From: Deinococcus aquaticus
GTDB taxonomy: Bacteria > Deinococcota > Deinococci > Deinococcales > Deinococcaceae
NCBI RefSeq assembly: GCF_028622095.1
Contig: NZ_CP115165.1
Span: forward strand, 1,162,501-1,226,500
DNA length: 64,000 bases
Direction of reading: 5' to 3'
The translations under genes and the position numbers were made by a program. This document shows, one piece after another, positions 51,935 to 61,592 of the stretch. Within the stretch, counting starts at the first letter, position 1, and the number at the start of each line of letters is the position of its first letter. A model generated the notes under the pieces. That model made no database searches, had not been told where the DNA came from, and worked only from the letters and a program-made list of their open reading frames with translations.

Positions 51935-52351
51935 ATGACGACCCTGACGGACATCATGACCAGCGAACTGACGACCGTGGACCGCGGCGCGACCCTGAAA
52001 GAGGTGGCCCTGCTGATGCGCGAGCAGGACATCGGGAACGTCCTGATCATGGACGGCGACGCTCTGGTGGGCATCATCACCGACCGGGACATCGTGATCC
52101 GCGCCGTGGCGTACGGGCATGACCTGGGCAGCGAGGCCAGCGATTACGCCACCGGGAACGTGTTCAGCATGGACGCCAGCACCGACGTGGCCGCCGCCGC
52201 CAGCGAGATGGCCGGGCGGCAACTGCGCCGCCTGCCGGTCACGCGCGACGGCCGGGTGGTGGGGATCGTGAGCCTCGCGGACCTCGCCACGCGCGCCCGT
52301 ACCGGCGTGGACGAGCAGGCTCTGCAGGGCATCAGCCAGCCGACCACCTGA
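51935..52351 (+). CDS. CBS-domain pair protein
   Basis: 138 residues with two CBS repeats (DIMTSELTTVDRGATLKEVALLM, GIITDRDIVIRAV; then LRRLPVTRDGRVVGIVSLADLA), forming one Bateman module that binds adenosyl ligands such as AMP, ATP or SAM. No catalytic domain; it probably senses energy charge and acts through a partner. TAGGGT six nt upstream of the ATG. Confidence 0.92.
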   Translation: MTTLTDIMTSELTTVDRGATLKEVALLMREQDIGNVLIMDGDALVGIITDRDIVIRAVAYGHDLGSEASDYATGNVFSMDASTDVAAAASEMAGRQLRRLPVTRDGRVVGIVSLADLATRARTGVDEQALQGISQPTT

Positions 52352-52380
52352 ACGCCGCGACAGGCACGCAGGACCAGACA

Positions 52381-52413
52381 GGGCGGCCCGACGTGCGTGA
52401 CGGGGCCGCCCTT
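52381..52413 (+). terminator. Intrinsic terminator after the CBS gene
   Basis: GGGCGGCCC pairs with GGGCCGCCC with a 13-nt loop, followed by TT only; moderate strength. Confidence 0.7.
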
Positions 52414-52478
52414 CACCGTTCCTTGAATGGGGTGGCCGCGCTTGACCTCGCGCGCACTCGAAGGCCTACGGTGGGTGC

Positions 52479-53447
52479 ATGACTCCCATCAAGAGCCCCC
52501 TGGCCCCCCGCGCCGACGCCACCACCGTCCTTGCACACACTGACCTGCATGGCCGCACCGCCGTCGTGACCGGCGCGGCGTCGGGCCTGGGCGTGGAAAC
52601 GGTGCGTGCCCTCCTGAGCGCCGGCGCGAGCGTGATCATGCCGGTGCGCGACACGGTGCGCGGGCAGCAGGTGGCCGACGAACTGGCCCGCGAGACTGGC
52701 AACGCGGCCGTGCAGGTCGTGCCCATGGACCTGTCGTCGCTGGCGTCCGTGCGGCAGGCGGCGGCGGCGATCCTGGCTGCCGCGCCCCGCATTCACATGC
52801 TGATCAACAACGCGGGCGTCATGGCCACCCCGCAGGGCCTGACCGCCGACGGCTTCGAAACGCAGTTCGGCACGAATCACCTGGGTCACTTCCAGCTGAC
52901 CCGCCTGCTGCTGCCGGCCCTGCTGGCCGCCGCGCCCGCCCGCGTGGTGTCCCTGAGTAGCAGCGCGCACCGCCTCAGCGACATCCGCTGGGACGACCCC
53001 AACTTCCAGACCACTCCCTACGATCCCTGGCAGGCGTACGGGCAGAGCAAGACCGCCAACGCCCTATTCGCCGCAGAACTGAACCGCCGCTACGGCCCGC
53101 AGGGCGTCACCGCGAACGCCGTTCACCCCGGCGGTATCATGACCGGCCTGCAGAAGCACATGCCGGAGGGCGAGGCGCAGCGCCGGGGCTGGATCGACGA
53201 GAACGGCGTGCCCAACCCCGCCTTCAAGACGCCCGCGCAGGGGGCCAGTACCAGTGTGTGGGCCGCCACTGCCCCCGAACTGGACGGCGTGGGCGGCCTG
53301 TTCCTGGAAGACCTGCAACAGAGCACTCCGCTGGACGAGGCGAACCCCAGTCCCCTGTTCGGGTACAAAGCCCACGCGCTGGACGCGGATAGCGCCCGTC
53401 GCCTGTGGACGCTCAGCGAGCAGATGATCGAACAGACCGGGCAGTAA
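52479..53447 (+). CDS. Short-chain dehydrogenase/reductase (retinol dehydrogenase-like)
   Basis: NAD(P)-dependent oxidoreductase, 322 residues. Cofactor motif VVTGAASGLGVETV near residue 28, INNAGVM near 108, catalytic Ser in SLSSSAH near 165 and YGQSKTAN (YxxxK) near 187. Sequence resembles the protochlorophyllide/retinol dehydrogenase-like SDRs; substrate unknown. TACGGT six nt upstream of the ATG. Convergent with dnaJ; strong terminator between them. Confidence 0.9.
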   Translation: MTPIKSPLAPRADATTVLAHTDLHGRTAVVTGAASGLGVETVRALLSAGASVIMPVRDTVRGQQVADELARETGNAAVQVVPMDLSSLASVRQAAAAILAAAPRIHMLINNAGVMATPQGLTADGFETQFGTNHLGHFQLTRLLLPALLAAAPARVVSLSSSAHRLSDIRWDDPNFQTTPYDPWQAYGQSKTANALFAAELNRRYGPQGVTANAVHPGGIMTGLQKHMPEGEAQRRGWIDENGVPNPAFKTPAQGASTSVWAATAPELDGVGGLFLEDLQQSTPLDEANPSPLFGYKAHALDADSARRLWTLSEQMIEQTGQ

Positions 53448-53459
53448 ACCAGGACAGAA

Positions 53460-53492
53460 GAACGCCCCCGACGTGGCTGCTCGGGGGCGTTC
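53460..53492. terminator. Bidirectional terminator between the SDR gene and dnaJ
   Basis: GAACGCCCCCGA (53460-53471) pairs perfectly with TCGGGGGCGTTC (53481-53492) around a 9-nt loop, between two convergent genes. Confidence 0.88.
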
Positions 53493-53505
53493 GGGCGTTC
53501 CAGGG

Positions 53506-54420
53506 TTACCCCAGGTCGCGCAGTCGCCGGTACAGCTCCTTCTGCTCGTCGCTGAGGGCAGCGGGCACCGTGACGTTTAGGCGCACGTACAGGTCGCCGC
53601 GCGTGCCGTCCTTTTTCGGCCAGCCCTGCCCGCGCAGCCGCATGCGCCGCCCGCCGCTGCTGCCCGGGGGCACGCTCAGGTTGCCCTTGCCGCCCAGGGT
53701 CTGCACGGTCACGTCACCGCCCAGCGCCGCGAGCGGAGCGGGCACGTCCACGCTGGTCGTCAGGTGATCGCCGTCCAGTTCGAAGCGGGCGTCTTCCAGC
53801 ACGCGGATGGTCAGCAGCACGTCCCCGCCGCCCGGTCCCTGCCCGGCCAGCCGCAGGCGGGCGCCGTCGCGCGTTCCGGCCGGGACGCGCAGGCTCAGGC
53901 GTTTGCCGTCCACGTTGATGACCTCATCCGAACCGCCGAACGCCTCGGCCAGCGTGACCTGCAACTCGCCTTCCACATTCTGCACGAAGCGCCGCCCGCC
54001 GCCCATCCCGCCGCCGCCCAGCAGGTCTTCCAGGTTGACCTGCGCGCCGCCCGGGAATCCCTGGCCCGCGCCGCCGCGCCGCCCGGTCTGCCCGAACAGC
54101 CCCTGGAAGAAATCACTGAACTGTCCCGGGTCGAAGCCCGAGAAGTCCCCGCCCTGAAACCCGCCGCCCGCGCCGGGGCCGCCGTAACCGGGCGGGACCT
54201 GCCCCGTGTGCCCGAACTGGTCGAACACCTGCCGTTTCTCGGGGTCGGAGAGTACGGCGTACGCCTCGCCGATCTCCTTGAACCGCTCGGCGGACTTCTC
54301 GTCCCCGGCGTTCTTGTCCGGGTGGTACTGCTTGGCGAGTTTGCGGTACGCGCTCTTGATGTCCGCCTCGGATGCCCCGCGGGAGACGCCGAGCACGTCG
54401 TAGTAATCCTTGTAAGCCAT
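53506..54420 (-). CDS. dnaJ: DnaJ-type co-chaperone without zinc finger (CbpA/class B)
   Basis: Hsp40 of 304 residues. J domain at 1-70 with HPD (KQYHPDKN), then a long Gly/Phe-rich segment (about 75-150), and the DnaJ C-terminal client-binding domains (AGTRDGARLRLAGQG, GSSGGRRMRLRGQGWP). The CxxCxGxG zinc repeats of classical DnaJ are absent, so it is class B. AGGAGG Shine-Dalgarno. Last gene of dnaK-grpE-VF530-dnaJ on this strand, which makes it the main Hsp40 partner of DnaK here. Confidence 0.94.
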   Translation of the reverse strand: MAYKDYYDVLGVSRGASEADIKSAYRKLAKQYHPDKNAGDEKSAERFKEIGEAYAVLSDPEKRQVFDQFGHTGQVPPGYGGPGAGGGFQGGDFSGFDPGQFSDFFQGLFGQTGRRGGAGQGFPGGAQVNLEDLLGGGGMGGGRRFVQNVEGELQVTLAEAFGGSDEVINVDGKRLSLRVPAGTRDGARLRLAGQGPGGGDVLLTIRVLEDARFELDGDHLTTSVDVPAPLAALGGDVTVQTLGGKGNLSVPPGSSGGRRMRLRGQGWPKKDGTRGDLYVRLNVTVPAALSDEQKELYRRLRDLG

Positions 54421-54483
54421 GTGCGCCTCCTTCAGGCGAATGAGGACGGTGGATTCAGCTCAGTGGGTTCAGATGATCCCGTT

Positions 54484-54765
54484 TCAGGTAGTCATGAGGT
54501 CGCGGTACAGCGCCTCGACCTTCGCCCGTGCCCACGGCGTGCGCCGCAGGAACTTCAGGCTGCTCTGGACGCTCGGATCGAACTGAAAGCAGCGGACCGG
54601 GACCATGCGGGCCAGTTCGTCCCAGCCGTACGCCTCGTGCAGCCGCTCGACGATCATGGCGAGCGTCACGCCGTGCAGCGGGTCACCGGAGGGTGAACGG
54701 TGGATGGTTGATGGAGCCGCAGGGGCCTCAGCCGACGCCGTCTTGTCTTCTGGGTCAACCATCAC
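54484..54765 (-). CDS. VF530-family protein within the dnaK-dnaJ cluster
   Basis: 93 residues; the VF530 core (DPLHGVTLAMIVERLHEAYGW, VRCFQFDPSVQSSLKFLRRTPWAR) is intact from about residue 28. VF530 proteins are small, often annotated as DNA-binding, role unknown. The first 27 residues are encoded by GATGG/CCATC repeat sequence and are not part of the normal domain. The gene lies ten bp after grpE and 63 bp before dnaJ on the same strand, so it is probably co-transcribed with them; a chaperone-related role is possible (inference). Confidence 0.85.
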   Translation of the reverse strand: MMVDPEDKTASAEAPAAPSTIHRSPSGDPLHGVTLAMIVERLHEAYGWDELARMVPVRCFQFDPSVQSSLKFLRRTPWARAKVEALYRDLMTT

Positions 54766-54766
54766 C
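54695..54766. repeat. GATGG/CCATC inverted heptamer repeat, locus 3
   Basis: GATGGTTGATGG (54703-54714) and CAACCATCACC (54756-54766) are inverted arms separated by 41 bp. The right arm contains the ATG of the VF530 gene and the left arm codes residues about 17-22, so the repeat forms the gene's N-terminus. Confidence 0.65.
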
Positions 54767-54775
54767 GCTTCCCCC

Positions 54776-55438
54776 TCAGCCCTTCCTGCTCACGACGACG
54801 CGGGCGGGGCGCACGAGGCGGTCGCCCATGCGGAAGCCCAGCTGGTACACCTGCACGATCACGTCGTCCTCGTCACCCGGCACGACCTGCAGCGCCTCGT
54901 GCCACTGCGGGTCGAAGGCCTCGCCTTCCTTGCCGGTCACTTCCAGGCCCAGACCCGCGAACACGCCCAGGATCTTGCCCTGCACGGCCTGCATGCCGGG
55001 GATCAGTTTGGCGGGCTCGGCGGCGCCCATGGTCACGGCGCGGTCCATGTCGTCGTACACGGGCATCAGCGCCTCGGCGGCCTTGCTTATGCCCTGGCCC
55101 TGCGCGGCGGCCACGTCTTCCTGCGTGCGGCGGCGGTAGTTCTCGAAGTCGGCGGCCAGCCGGGCCAGTCGGCCCTTCAGGTCGGTGTTCTCTTGCTCCA
55201 GCTCGTCGGCGCGGCCCAGTTTCGCCATCATCTCCTGCACCTGACCGAACATGTTCTCGTCCATGCCGTCCAGGCCGGGGAACTCGGTGTCCAGGTCTTC
55301 CTGCATGCTGTCGGTTTCGGTGTCGGGGATGTCCAGGCCGTCCTCACTGATGGTTTTCGTGTGGGTGTCGGTCTCGGCGGCCTCGGGGGCGGGTTTGTGC
55401 TGGTCGTCGGTCATCTTGGGGCCTCGCTTTCGGAACAT
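54776..55438 (-). CDS. grpE: GrpE nucleotide exchange factor
   Basis: Releases ADP from DnaK. 220 residues: acidic disordered N-terminus (about 10-60), a coiled coil (LEQENTDLKGRLARLAADFENYRRRTQEDV) and the C-terminal beta domain ending QVYQLGFRMGDRLVRPARVVVS, the family signature. ATG 55438 is chosen because TAAGCT lies seven nt upstream; ATG 55414 after a GAGG is an alternative. 172 bp separate it from dnaK, which may give it its own promoter. Confidence 0.95.
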   Translation of the reverse strand: MFRKRGPKMTDDQHKPAPEAAETDTHTKTISEDGLDIPDTETDSMQEDLDTEFPGLDGMDENMFGQVQEMMAKLGRADELEQENTDLKGRLARLAADFENYRRRTQEDVAAAQGQGISKAAEALMPVYDDMDRAVTMGAAEPAKLIPGMQAVQGKILGVFAGLGLEVTGKEGEAFDPQWHEALQVVPGDEDDVIVQVYQLGFRMGDRLVRPARVVVSRKG

Positions 55439-55610
55439 TCCGCTCAGCTTACGGGCTGCCGGGCGTTCCTGGGGAACTGAAGGATGAAAGAAAAGGGGGA
55501 GAGGAGGCGTGGCGGCCGTCCTCTCCCGTGGATGGTGGTGCTGGTGGGCGGCTGCCTCGCCCTTCCCTCGCCTCCCCCCGGGGGAAGGTGCCCCGCAGGG
55601 CGGAGGGGGG

Positions 55611-57500
<1,890 letters not shown>

Positions 57501-57572
57501 GGTGACTCCTGTATTGATGGTCTGAAGTGTGGGGATTTGCCGCCGCGGGGGCAGCAGTTCTGATCTGCGAAC

Positions 57573-57601
57573 ATCATAGGCCCACAGTTCTAGAGTGTCA
57601 A
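57573..57601 (-). promoter_or_regulatory. Consensus vegetative promoter of dnaK
   Basis: On the minus strand TTGACA (57601-57596) and TATGAT (57578-57573) are separated by exactly 17 bp. The -35 is perfect and the -10 has one mismatch, the best promoter in the window. A leader of about 65 nt follows before the Shine-Dalgarno of dnaK. Confidence 0.9.
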
Positions 57602-57605
57602 TAGA

Positions 57606-57626
57606 GTTGAGTGCAGTACGCTCAAG
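57606..57626. promoter_or_regulatory. HAIR element (HspR operator) upstream of dnaK
   Basis: On the minus strand CTTGAGC-N7-ACTCAAC matches the HspR-associated inverted repeat CTTGAGT-N7-ACTCAAG with one mismatch in each arm. It ends four bp upstream of the -35 box. A further CTTGAG half-site occurs at about 57637-57642. HspR controls dnaK in Deinococcus and actinobacteria by established knowledge; binding here is not tested. Confidence 0.82.
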
Positions 57627-57688
57627 TTTAAGTGACCCTCAAGATATGGGTCCCACCTGCACACTCATCACAGGCCCGCCGCCCGCTT

Positions 57689-58408
57689 CTACAGCTTGTC
57701 GCCCACATGAATGGCAGCGATGCCGAAGGTCAGCAGGCGGTAGCGGGTGCGGAAGCCTGTGGCGCGCATCAGTCCCGCCAGCCGCTCGGGTTCAGGGAAG
57801 GCCAGGACGCTCTCGGGCAGGTACGTGTACGCCCCGGCGTTCCCGCTGATCAGCCCGCCGATGCGCGGCAGCACATGCTGGAAGTACACCCGGAACACGC
57901 TGCCCAGCAGGCCCGGCCGTGGTGGCGGGAACTCCAGGATCACGGCCCGCCCGCCCGGCGCCAGCACCCGGTGGAACTCCGCGAGGCCGCGCGCGTAATC
58001 CGCGAAGTTCCGGAACCCGAACGCGCAGGTGATCGAGTCGAAACTCCCGTCCGGGTACGGCAGGTTCAGCGCGTCCCCTTCCTCCAGGCGGATGTCGATG
58101 TGCCGCGCGGCGGCCTTCTCACGGCCGATGGCGAGCATCTGCGGCACGAAATCACTGCCGATCACCTCGGCGCCCGGCGCGCGGGTCTTGAGTTCCAGCG
58201 CGAAATCCGCCGTGCCGGTCGCCACGTCCAACACCCGCGCCGGCTTCAGGGCCAGGGCCTCCTGCGCCGCCGCGCGCCGCCAGCCCTTATCCACCCCGAG
58301 GCTCAGCACGCGGTTCAGAAGGTCGTAACGGGGCGCGATGCTGGCGAACATGGCCTGCACGTCCTTGCCCTTGTCCTGCTTGTCGCCCACGGGCGGCCGG
58401 TTCGTCAT
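57689..58408 (-). CDS. menG: Demethylmenaquinone methyltransferase
   Basis: Last step of menaquinone synthesis, SAM-dependent C-methylation; ubiE/menG family, 239 residues. Motifs: FASIAPRYDLLNRVLSLGVDKGWRR, VLDVATGTADFALEL (SAM motif I), SITCAFGFRNFADYARGLAEFHRVLAPGGR. TATCAT seven nt upstream of the ATG. Works downstream of mqnA and mqnE found at 4486-6944, but is unlinked to them here. Confidence 0.95.
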   Translation of the reverse strand: MTNRPPVGDKQDKGKDVQAMFASIAPRYDLLNRVLSLGVDKGWRRAAAQEALALKPARVLDVATGTADFALELKTRAPGAEVIGSDFVPQMLAIGREKAAARHIDIRLEEGDALNLPYPDGSFDSITCAFGFRNFADYARGLAEFHRVLAPGGRAVILEFPPPRPGLLGSVFRVYFQHVLPRIGGLISGNAGAYTYLPESVLAFPEPERLAGLMRATGFRTRYRLLTFGIAAIHVGDKL

Positions 58409-58460
58409 GACGCCGATGATAGCGGGGGTAGGCCGGGACGCATGGCATGCCCCCTGACGA

Positions 58461-58874
58461 TCACGGCGCCAGTCTCAGCAGGCCCGCCGGGGTGGGCGTG
58501 AACCCGCACGCCGCGTAGAAGTCCGTGAGGTGAGGTTCGTAATCCACGTGCAGCCACTCCAGCCCCCGGTGCTCGCGGGCCGCCTGCGCCGCTCGCCGCA
58601 CGAGCCCCACGCCGACGCCGCGCCGCTGCCAGTCCGGGTGCACGGTCGTGTCGAGCAGGAAGGCGTGCACGCCGCCGTCCCAGGCCACGTTCACGAAGCC
58701 CACCAGCGTGTCGGTGTCGTGCGCCGTGACCCAGGTCAGGCTGCGTTCCAGTACCGCCGCCCAGCGCAACCCGTCCTCTGTGCCGCTCCAGCCCTCTGTG
58801 CCGCCCCAGGCGAGAGACCGGAGCCTGCCCAGTTCGGGCAGGTCCGGCCACTCGCGGACGCGGTAGGTGATCAG
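58461..58874 (-). CDS. GNAT-family N-acetyltransferase, probable CTG start
   Basis: Acetyl-CoA-binding domain with VHPDWQRRGVGVGLVRRAAQAA near residue 77 and ACGFTPTPAGLLRL at the end. Conventional starts give only a fragment from TTG 58769 (102 residues) that lacks the N-terminal strand, yet the frame stays open and protein-like upstream (LITYRVREWPDLPELGRLR) to 58874. There the only candidate is CTG, overlapping the kbl stop as CTGA. I annotate the 137-residue form; a start in this overlap would give translational coupling to kbl. Substrate unknown. Confidence 0.7.
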   Translation of the reverse strand: MITYRVREWPDLPELGRLRSLAWGGTEGWSGTEDGLRWAAVLERSLTWVTAHDTDTLVGFVNVAWDGGVHAFLLDTTVHPDWQRRGVGVGLVRRAAQAAREHRGLEWLHVDYEPHLTDFYAACGFTPTPAGLLRLAP

Positions 58875-60058
58875 GAGATGATGCTCAGCTTGCGCCCCAC
58901 CTCGGCGTAGGCCTGGAGGGCGTGATCCAGATCGTCACGGGTGTGCTCGGCGGTCACGATGTTGCGGATGCGGGCCAGTCCGCGCGGCACGGTCGGGAAG
59001 CCCAGGCCGACGGCGAACACGCCCCGCTCGAACAGCAGGCGGCTCGCCTCGAATGCGGCCGGAGCCTCGCCGAAGATGACGGGCGTGATGGGCGTGGTGC
59101 TGCCGAAAATGTCGAAGCCCAGGCCCTGCAACTCCGCCTTGAAGTAGCGGGTGTTGTCCCACAGGCGCGCCATCAGGGTGGGGTCGCGCTGCACCTCGTC
59201 GAGCGCGGCACTCAGCGCGCCCACCGTGGCGGGGGCCTGCGCGGTGCTGAAGAGGTACGGGCGGGCGCGGTTGATCAGCAACTGGCGCAGGTCGCCGTGC
59301 CCGGCCGCGTAGCCGCCCACGCCGCCCCACGCCTTGCTGAGCGTGCCGACCTGAATCACGTCGTCGGCGTACTCGAAGCCGAAGTGATGCACGGTGCCGC
59401 GTCCCGATTCGCCCATCACGCCGCTGCCGTGCGCGTCGTCCACGTACGTGACCGCGCCGTGGCGGCGGGCGACCTCGACCAGTCGGTCCAGGGGGGCCAC
59501 GTCGCCGTCCATGCTGAACACGCCGTCCGTCACGACCAGTTTCAGGCCGTCCGTGTCGTGTTCTTTCAGCAGGCGTTCCAGGTCGTCCGGGTCGGCGTGT
59601 TTGTAGACCTTCTTGGTGGCCTTGGTCAGGCGCAGCCCGTCGATGATGCTGGCGTGGTTCAGTTCGTCACTGACGACCAGATCGCCGTCGCGCAGCAGCG
59701 CGCCCAGCACGCCCTGGTTGGTGGTGAAGCCGCTGTGCAGCACCAGCGCGCTGCCCGTGTGCTTGAACGCCGCCAGCTGAGACTCGAACTCCTCGTGAAT
59801 GCGCAGGGTTCCGGCAATCGTGCGCACGGCGCCCGCGCCCACGCCCCAGCGTTCCAGGTACTCGGCGGCCCGCGCTTTCAGGGCCGGGTGATCCGCGAAA
59901 CCCAGGTAGTTGTTGCTGGCGAGGTTCACGACCTCGCGCCCGTCCACGCGGGTGCGGGCGCGACTGGCGCTGTCCAGCACACGCGGGTGGATCAGCAGCC
60001 CGCTCTCACGCAGGCCGGACAGTTCAGCAGTCAGACGGTCAGACAGGGAAGTGGACAT
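58871..60058 (-). CDS. kbl: Glycine C-acetyltransferase (2-amino-3-ketobutyrate CoA ligase)
   Basis: PLP-dependent alpha-oxoamine synthase, 395 residues, threonine degradation to glycine and acetyl-CoA. Motifs: NLASNNYLGFADHPALK, GAGAVRTIAGTLRIHEEFE, DGVFSMDGDVAPL, YVDDAHGSGVMG, and PLP Lys in VGTLSKAWGGVGGY. Closely related BioF and serine palmitoyltransferase families cannot be wholly excluded. ATG 60058 lies six nt after TACACT. The tdh partner is not in the window. It overlaps the GNAT gene downstream. Confidence 0.88.
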   Translation of the reverse strand: MSTSLSDRLTAELSGLRESGLLIHPRVLDSASRARTRVDGREVVNLASNNYLGFADHPALKARAAEYLERWGVGAGAVRTIAGTLRIHEEFESQLAAFKHTGSALVLHSGFTTNQGVLGALLRDGDLVVSDELNHASIIDGLRLTKATKKVYKHADPDDLERLLKEHDTDGLKLVVTDGVFSMDGDVAPLDRLVEVARRHGAVTYVDDAHGSGVMGESGRGTVHHFGFEYADDVIQVGTLSKAWGGVGGYAAGHGDLRQLLINRARPYLFSTAQAPATVGALSAALDEVQRDPTLMARLWDNTRYFKAELQGLGFDIFGSTTPITPVIFGEAPAAFEASRLLFERGVFAVGLGFPTVPRGLARIRNIVTAEHTRDDLDHALQAYAEVGRKLSIIS

Positions 60059-60083
60059 GTCACGAGTGTAGGGTCGCGCGCCC

Positions 60084-61562
60084 CTACTTGTCCGTGAGGG
60101 AAGGACGTGAAGGGGCGGCGGCGCGCGGCGCCAGTCCCAGCCACACGCCGCCCGCGCCAATCAGCAGCAGCGTGCCGATCACGGCCGCCCCGGCGTGCAG
60201 GCCGTTCAGGAAACCGGGCGTGCCCCCGCCGCCGCGCGCCACCAGCGCCCCCCACGCGGCGATGCCCAGCGCCACGCCCACCTGCCGCATGGCGCTCAGG
60301 ACGCTGGACGCCTGACTGGCCTGCGCGGCGGGCGCGGCGCTGACGGTCGCGGTGGTCAGCGCGGCGTTGGCGAGGCCCGTACCGATCCCCATCACGAAGA
60401 ACTCGCTGGCGAGGCCCAGTGCGGTGCCCAGGGGCGACCCGCCCAGGTGCAGGCCCAGCACCAGCAGCAGGCCCGCGCCGATCACGGCCAGTCCGGCCGC
60501 GCCGACGCCGCGCGCCCCGGCCCGCGCGATCAGCCGCCCGCCCAGCGGTGACGACACCCCCACCCCGATGGGAAACAGGGCCGTGACCAGCCCCGCGCGC
60601 GTGGCGCTGTACCCCTGCGTGCCCTGCAGGAACAGCGTGATGAACACCAGCAGTCCGAACGGCCCGAACGCCGCCAGCAGTGAACCCACGTTCGCGGTCG
60701 TGAAGGCCCGGTTGCGGAACAGTGTCAGGTCCACCAGCGGGTGCCGGGCGCGGCCCTCGGTCCGCAGGAACAGCGCGGAGGTCACGGCGGCCAGACCCAG
60801 GCATCCCAGCACCGGCGCGGAGCCCCACCCCAGCACGTTGCCCTGCGAGAGCCCGTAGGCGAGGCTCGCCAGGGCCGAGGCCGCCAGGATCACGCCCGGA
60901 ACGTCAATGGGCCGGGGGCTCGGCGTGCCCAGCGCGCGGGTGCGCCCCAGCGTGAAGGTCAGCGTGACCAGCGCGGTCACGGCGACCGTCCAGAACACCG
61001 CCGACCAGCCCAGCGTGTCTATGATCGTGCCGCCCAGCAGCGGCCCTGCGGCGATGCCCAGGCCCGACACGCCCGCCCACACGCCGATGGCCCGCGCCCG
61101 CGCGCCGCTCTCCGTGAACGCCAGGGTCAGCAGGACCAGCGTGGCGGGCTGAATCACGGCGGAACTCAGGCCCTGCAGGGCGCGGCCCACCAGCAGCGCG
61201 GGGAAGCTGGAGGCCAGCGCGCAGGTCACTGCCCCCACCACGCCCAGAGTGAGGCCCCACAGCAGCGCCCGCCGGAACCCGAAGCGGTCGCCCAGCAACC
61301 CCCCGGCCAGCAGCGTAGCCGCGAACACGATGTTGTACACGTTCGCCACCCACGGCACGTCGTGCGCGCCCACGCCGAACACGCGGCCCAGCGTGGGCAG
61401 CGACGGGTTCACGATGGACACGTTCAGCATGACCACTACCACCGCCAGGGAACTGGCGATCAGCACGGCCCGCTGAAGCCCGGGTGACACGGGTTCAGGT
61501 GGCGCGGGTTCGGACACTGCTGGCAGGGAAGGCAGATTCGGTTCTGTGATGCCTGGCAGCAT
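60084..61562 (-). CDS. DHA2-family MFS efflux transporter
   Basis: 492 residues with about 14 hydrophobic helices, typical of DHA2 (EmrB/QacA-type) drug:H+ antiporters. First helix carries VVVMLNVSIVNPSLPTLGRVFG (D1-type motif), then LLAGGLLGDRFGFRRALLWG (motif A) and GPLLGGTIIDTLGWSAVFW (motif C). Likely exports drugs or metabolites; specificity unknown. It lies between kbl and an LLM oxidoreductase, all on the minus strand, with gaps of 25 and 30 bp, so co-transcription from the LLM promoter is possible. Confidence 0.9.
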   Translation of the reverse strand: MLPGITEPNLPSLPAVSEPAPPEPVSPGLQRAVLIASSLAVVVVMLNVSIVNPSLPTLGRVFGVGAHDVPWVANVYNIVFAATLLAGGLLGDRFGFRRALLWGLTLGVVGAVTCALASSFPALLVGRALQGLSSAVIQPATLVLLTLAFTESGARARAIGVWAGVSGLGIAAGPLLGGTIIDTLGWSAVFWTVAVTALVTLTFTLGRTRALGTPSPRPIDVPGVILAASALASLAYGLSQGNVLGWGSAPVLGCLGLAAVTSALFLRTEGRARHPLVDLTLFRNRAFTTANVGSLLAAFGPFGLLVFITLFLQGTQGYSATRAGLVTALFPIGVGVSSPLGGRLIARAGARGVGAAGLAVIGAGLLLVLGLHLGGSPLGTALGLASEFFVMGIGTGLANAALTTATVSAAPAAQASQASSVLSAMRQVGVALGIAAWGALVARGGGGTPGFLNGLHAGAAVIGTLLLIGAGGVWLGLAPRAAAPSRPSLTDK

Positions 61563-61592
61563 AACAGGCGCGGCCCTGCCTGCCAGGGAACG

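Noticed and set aside
57573..57626. CIRCE (HrcA) operator at dnaK
   Set aside because: The dyad is CTTGAG-N-CTCAA type (HAIR); the TTAGCACTC-N9-GAGTGCTAA pattern is absent.
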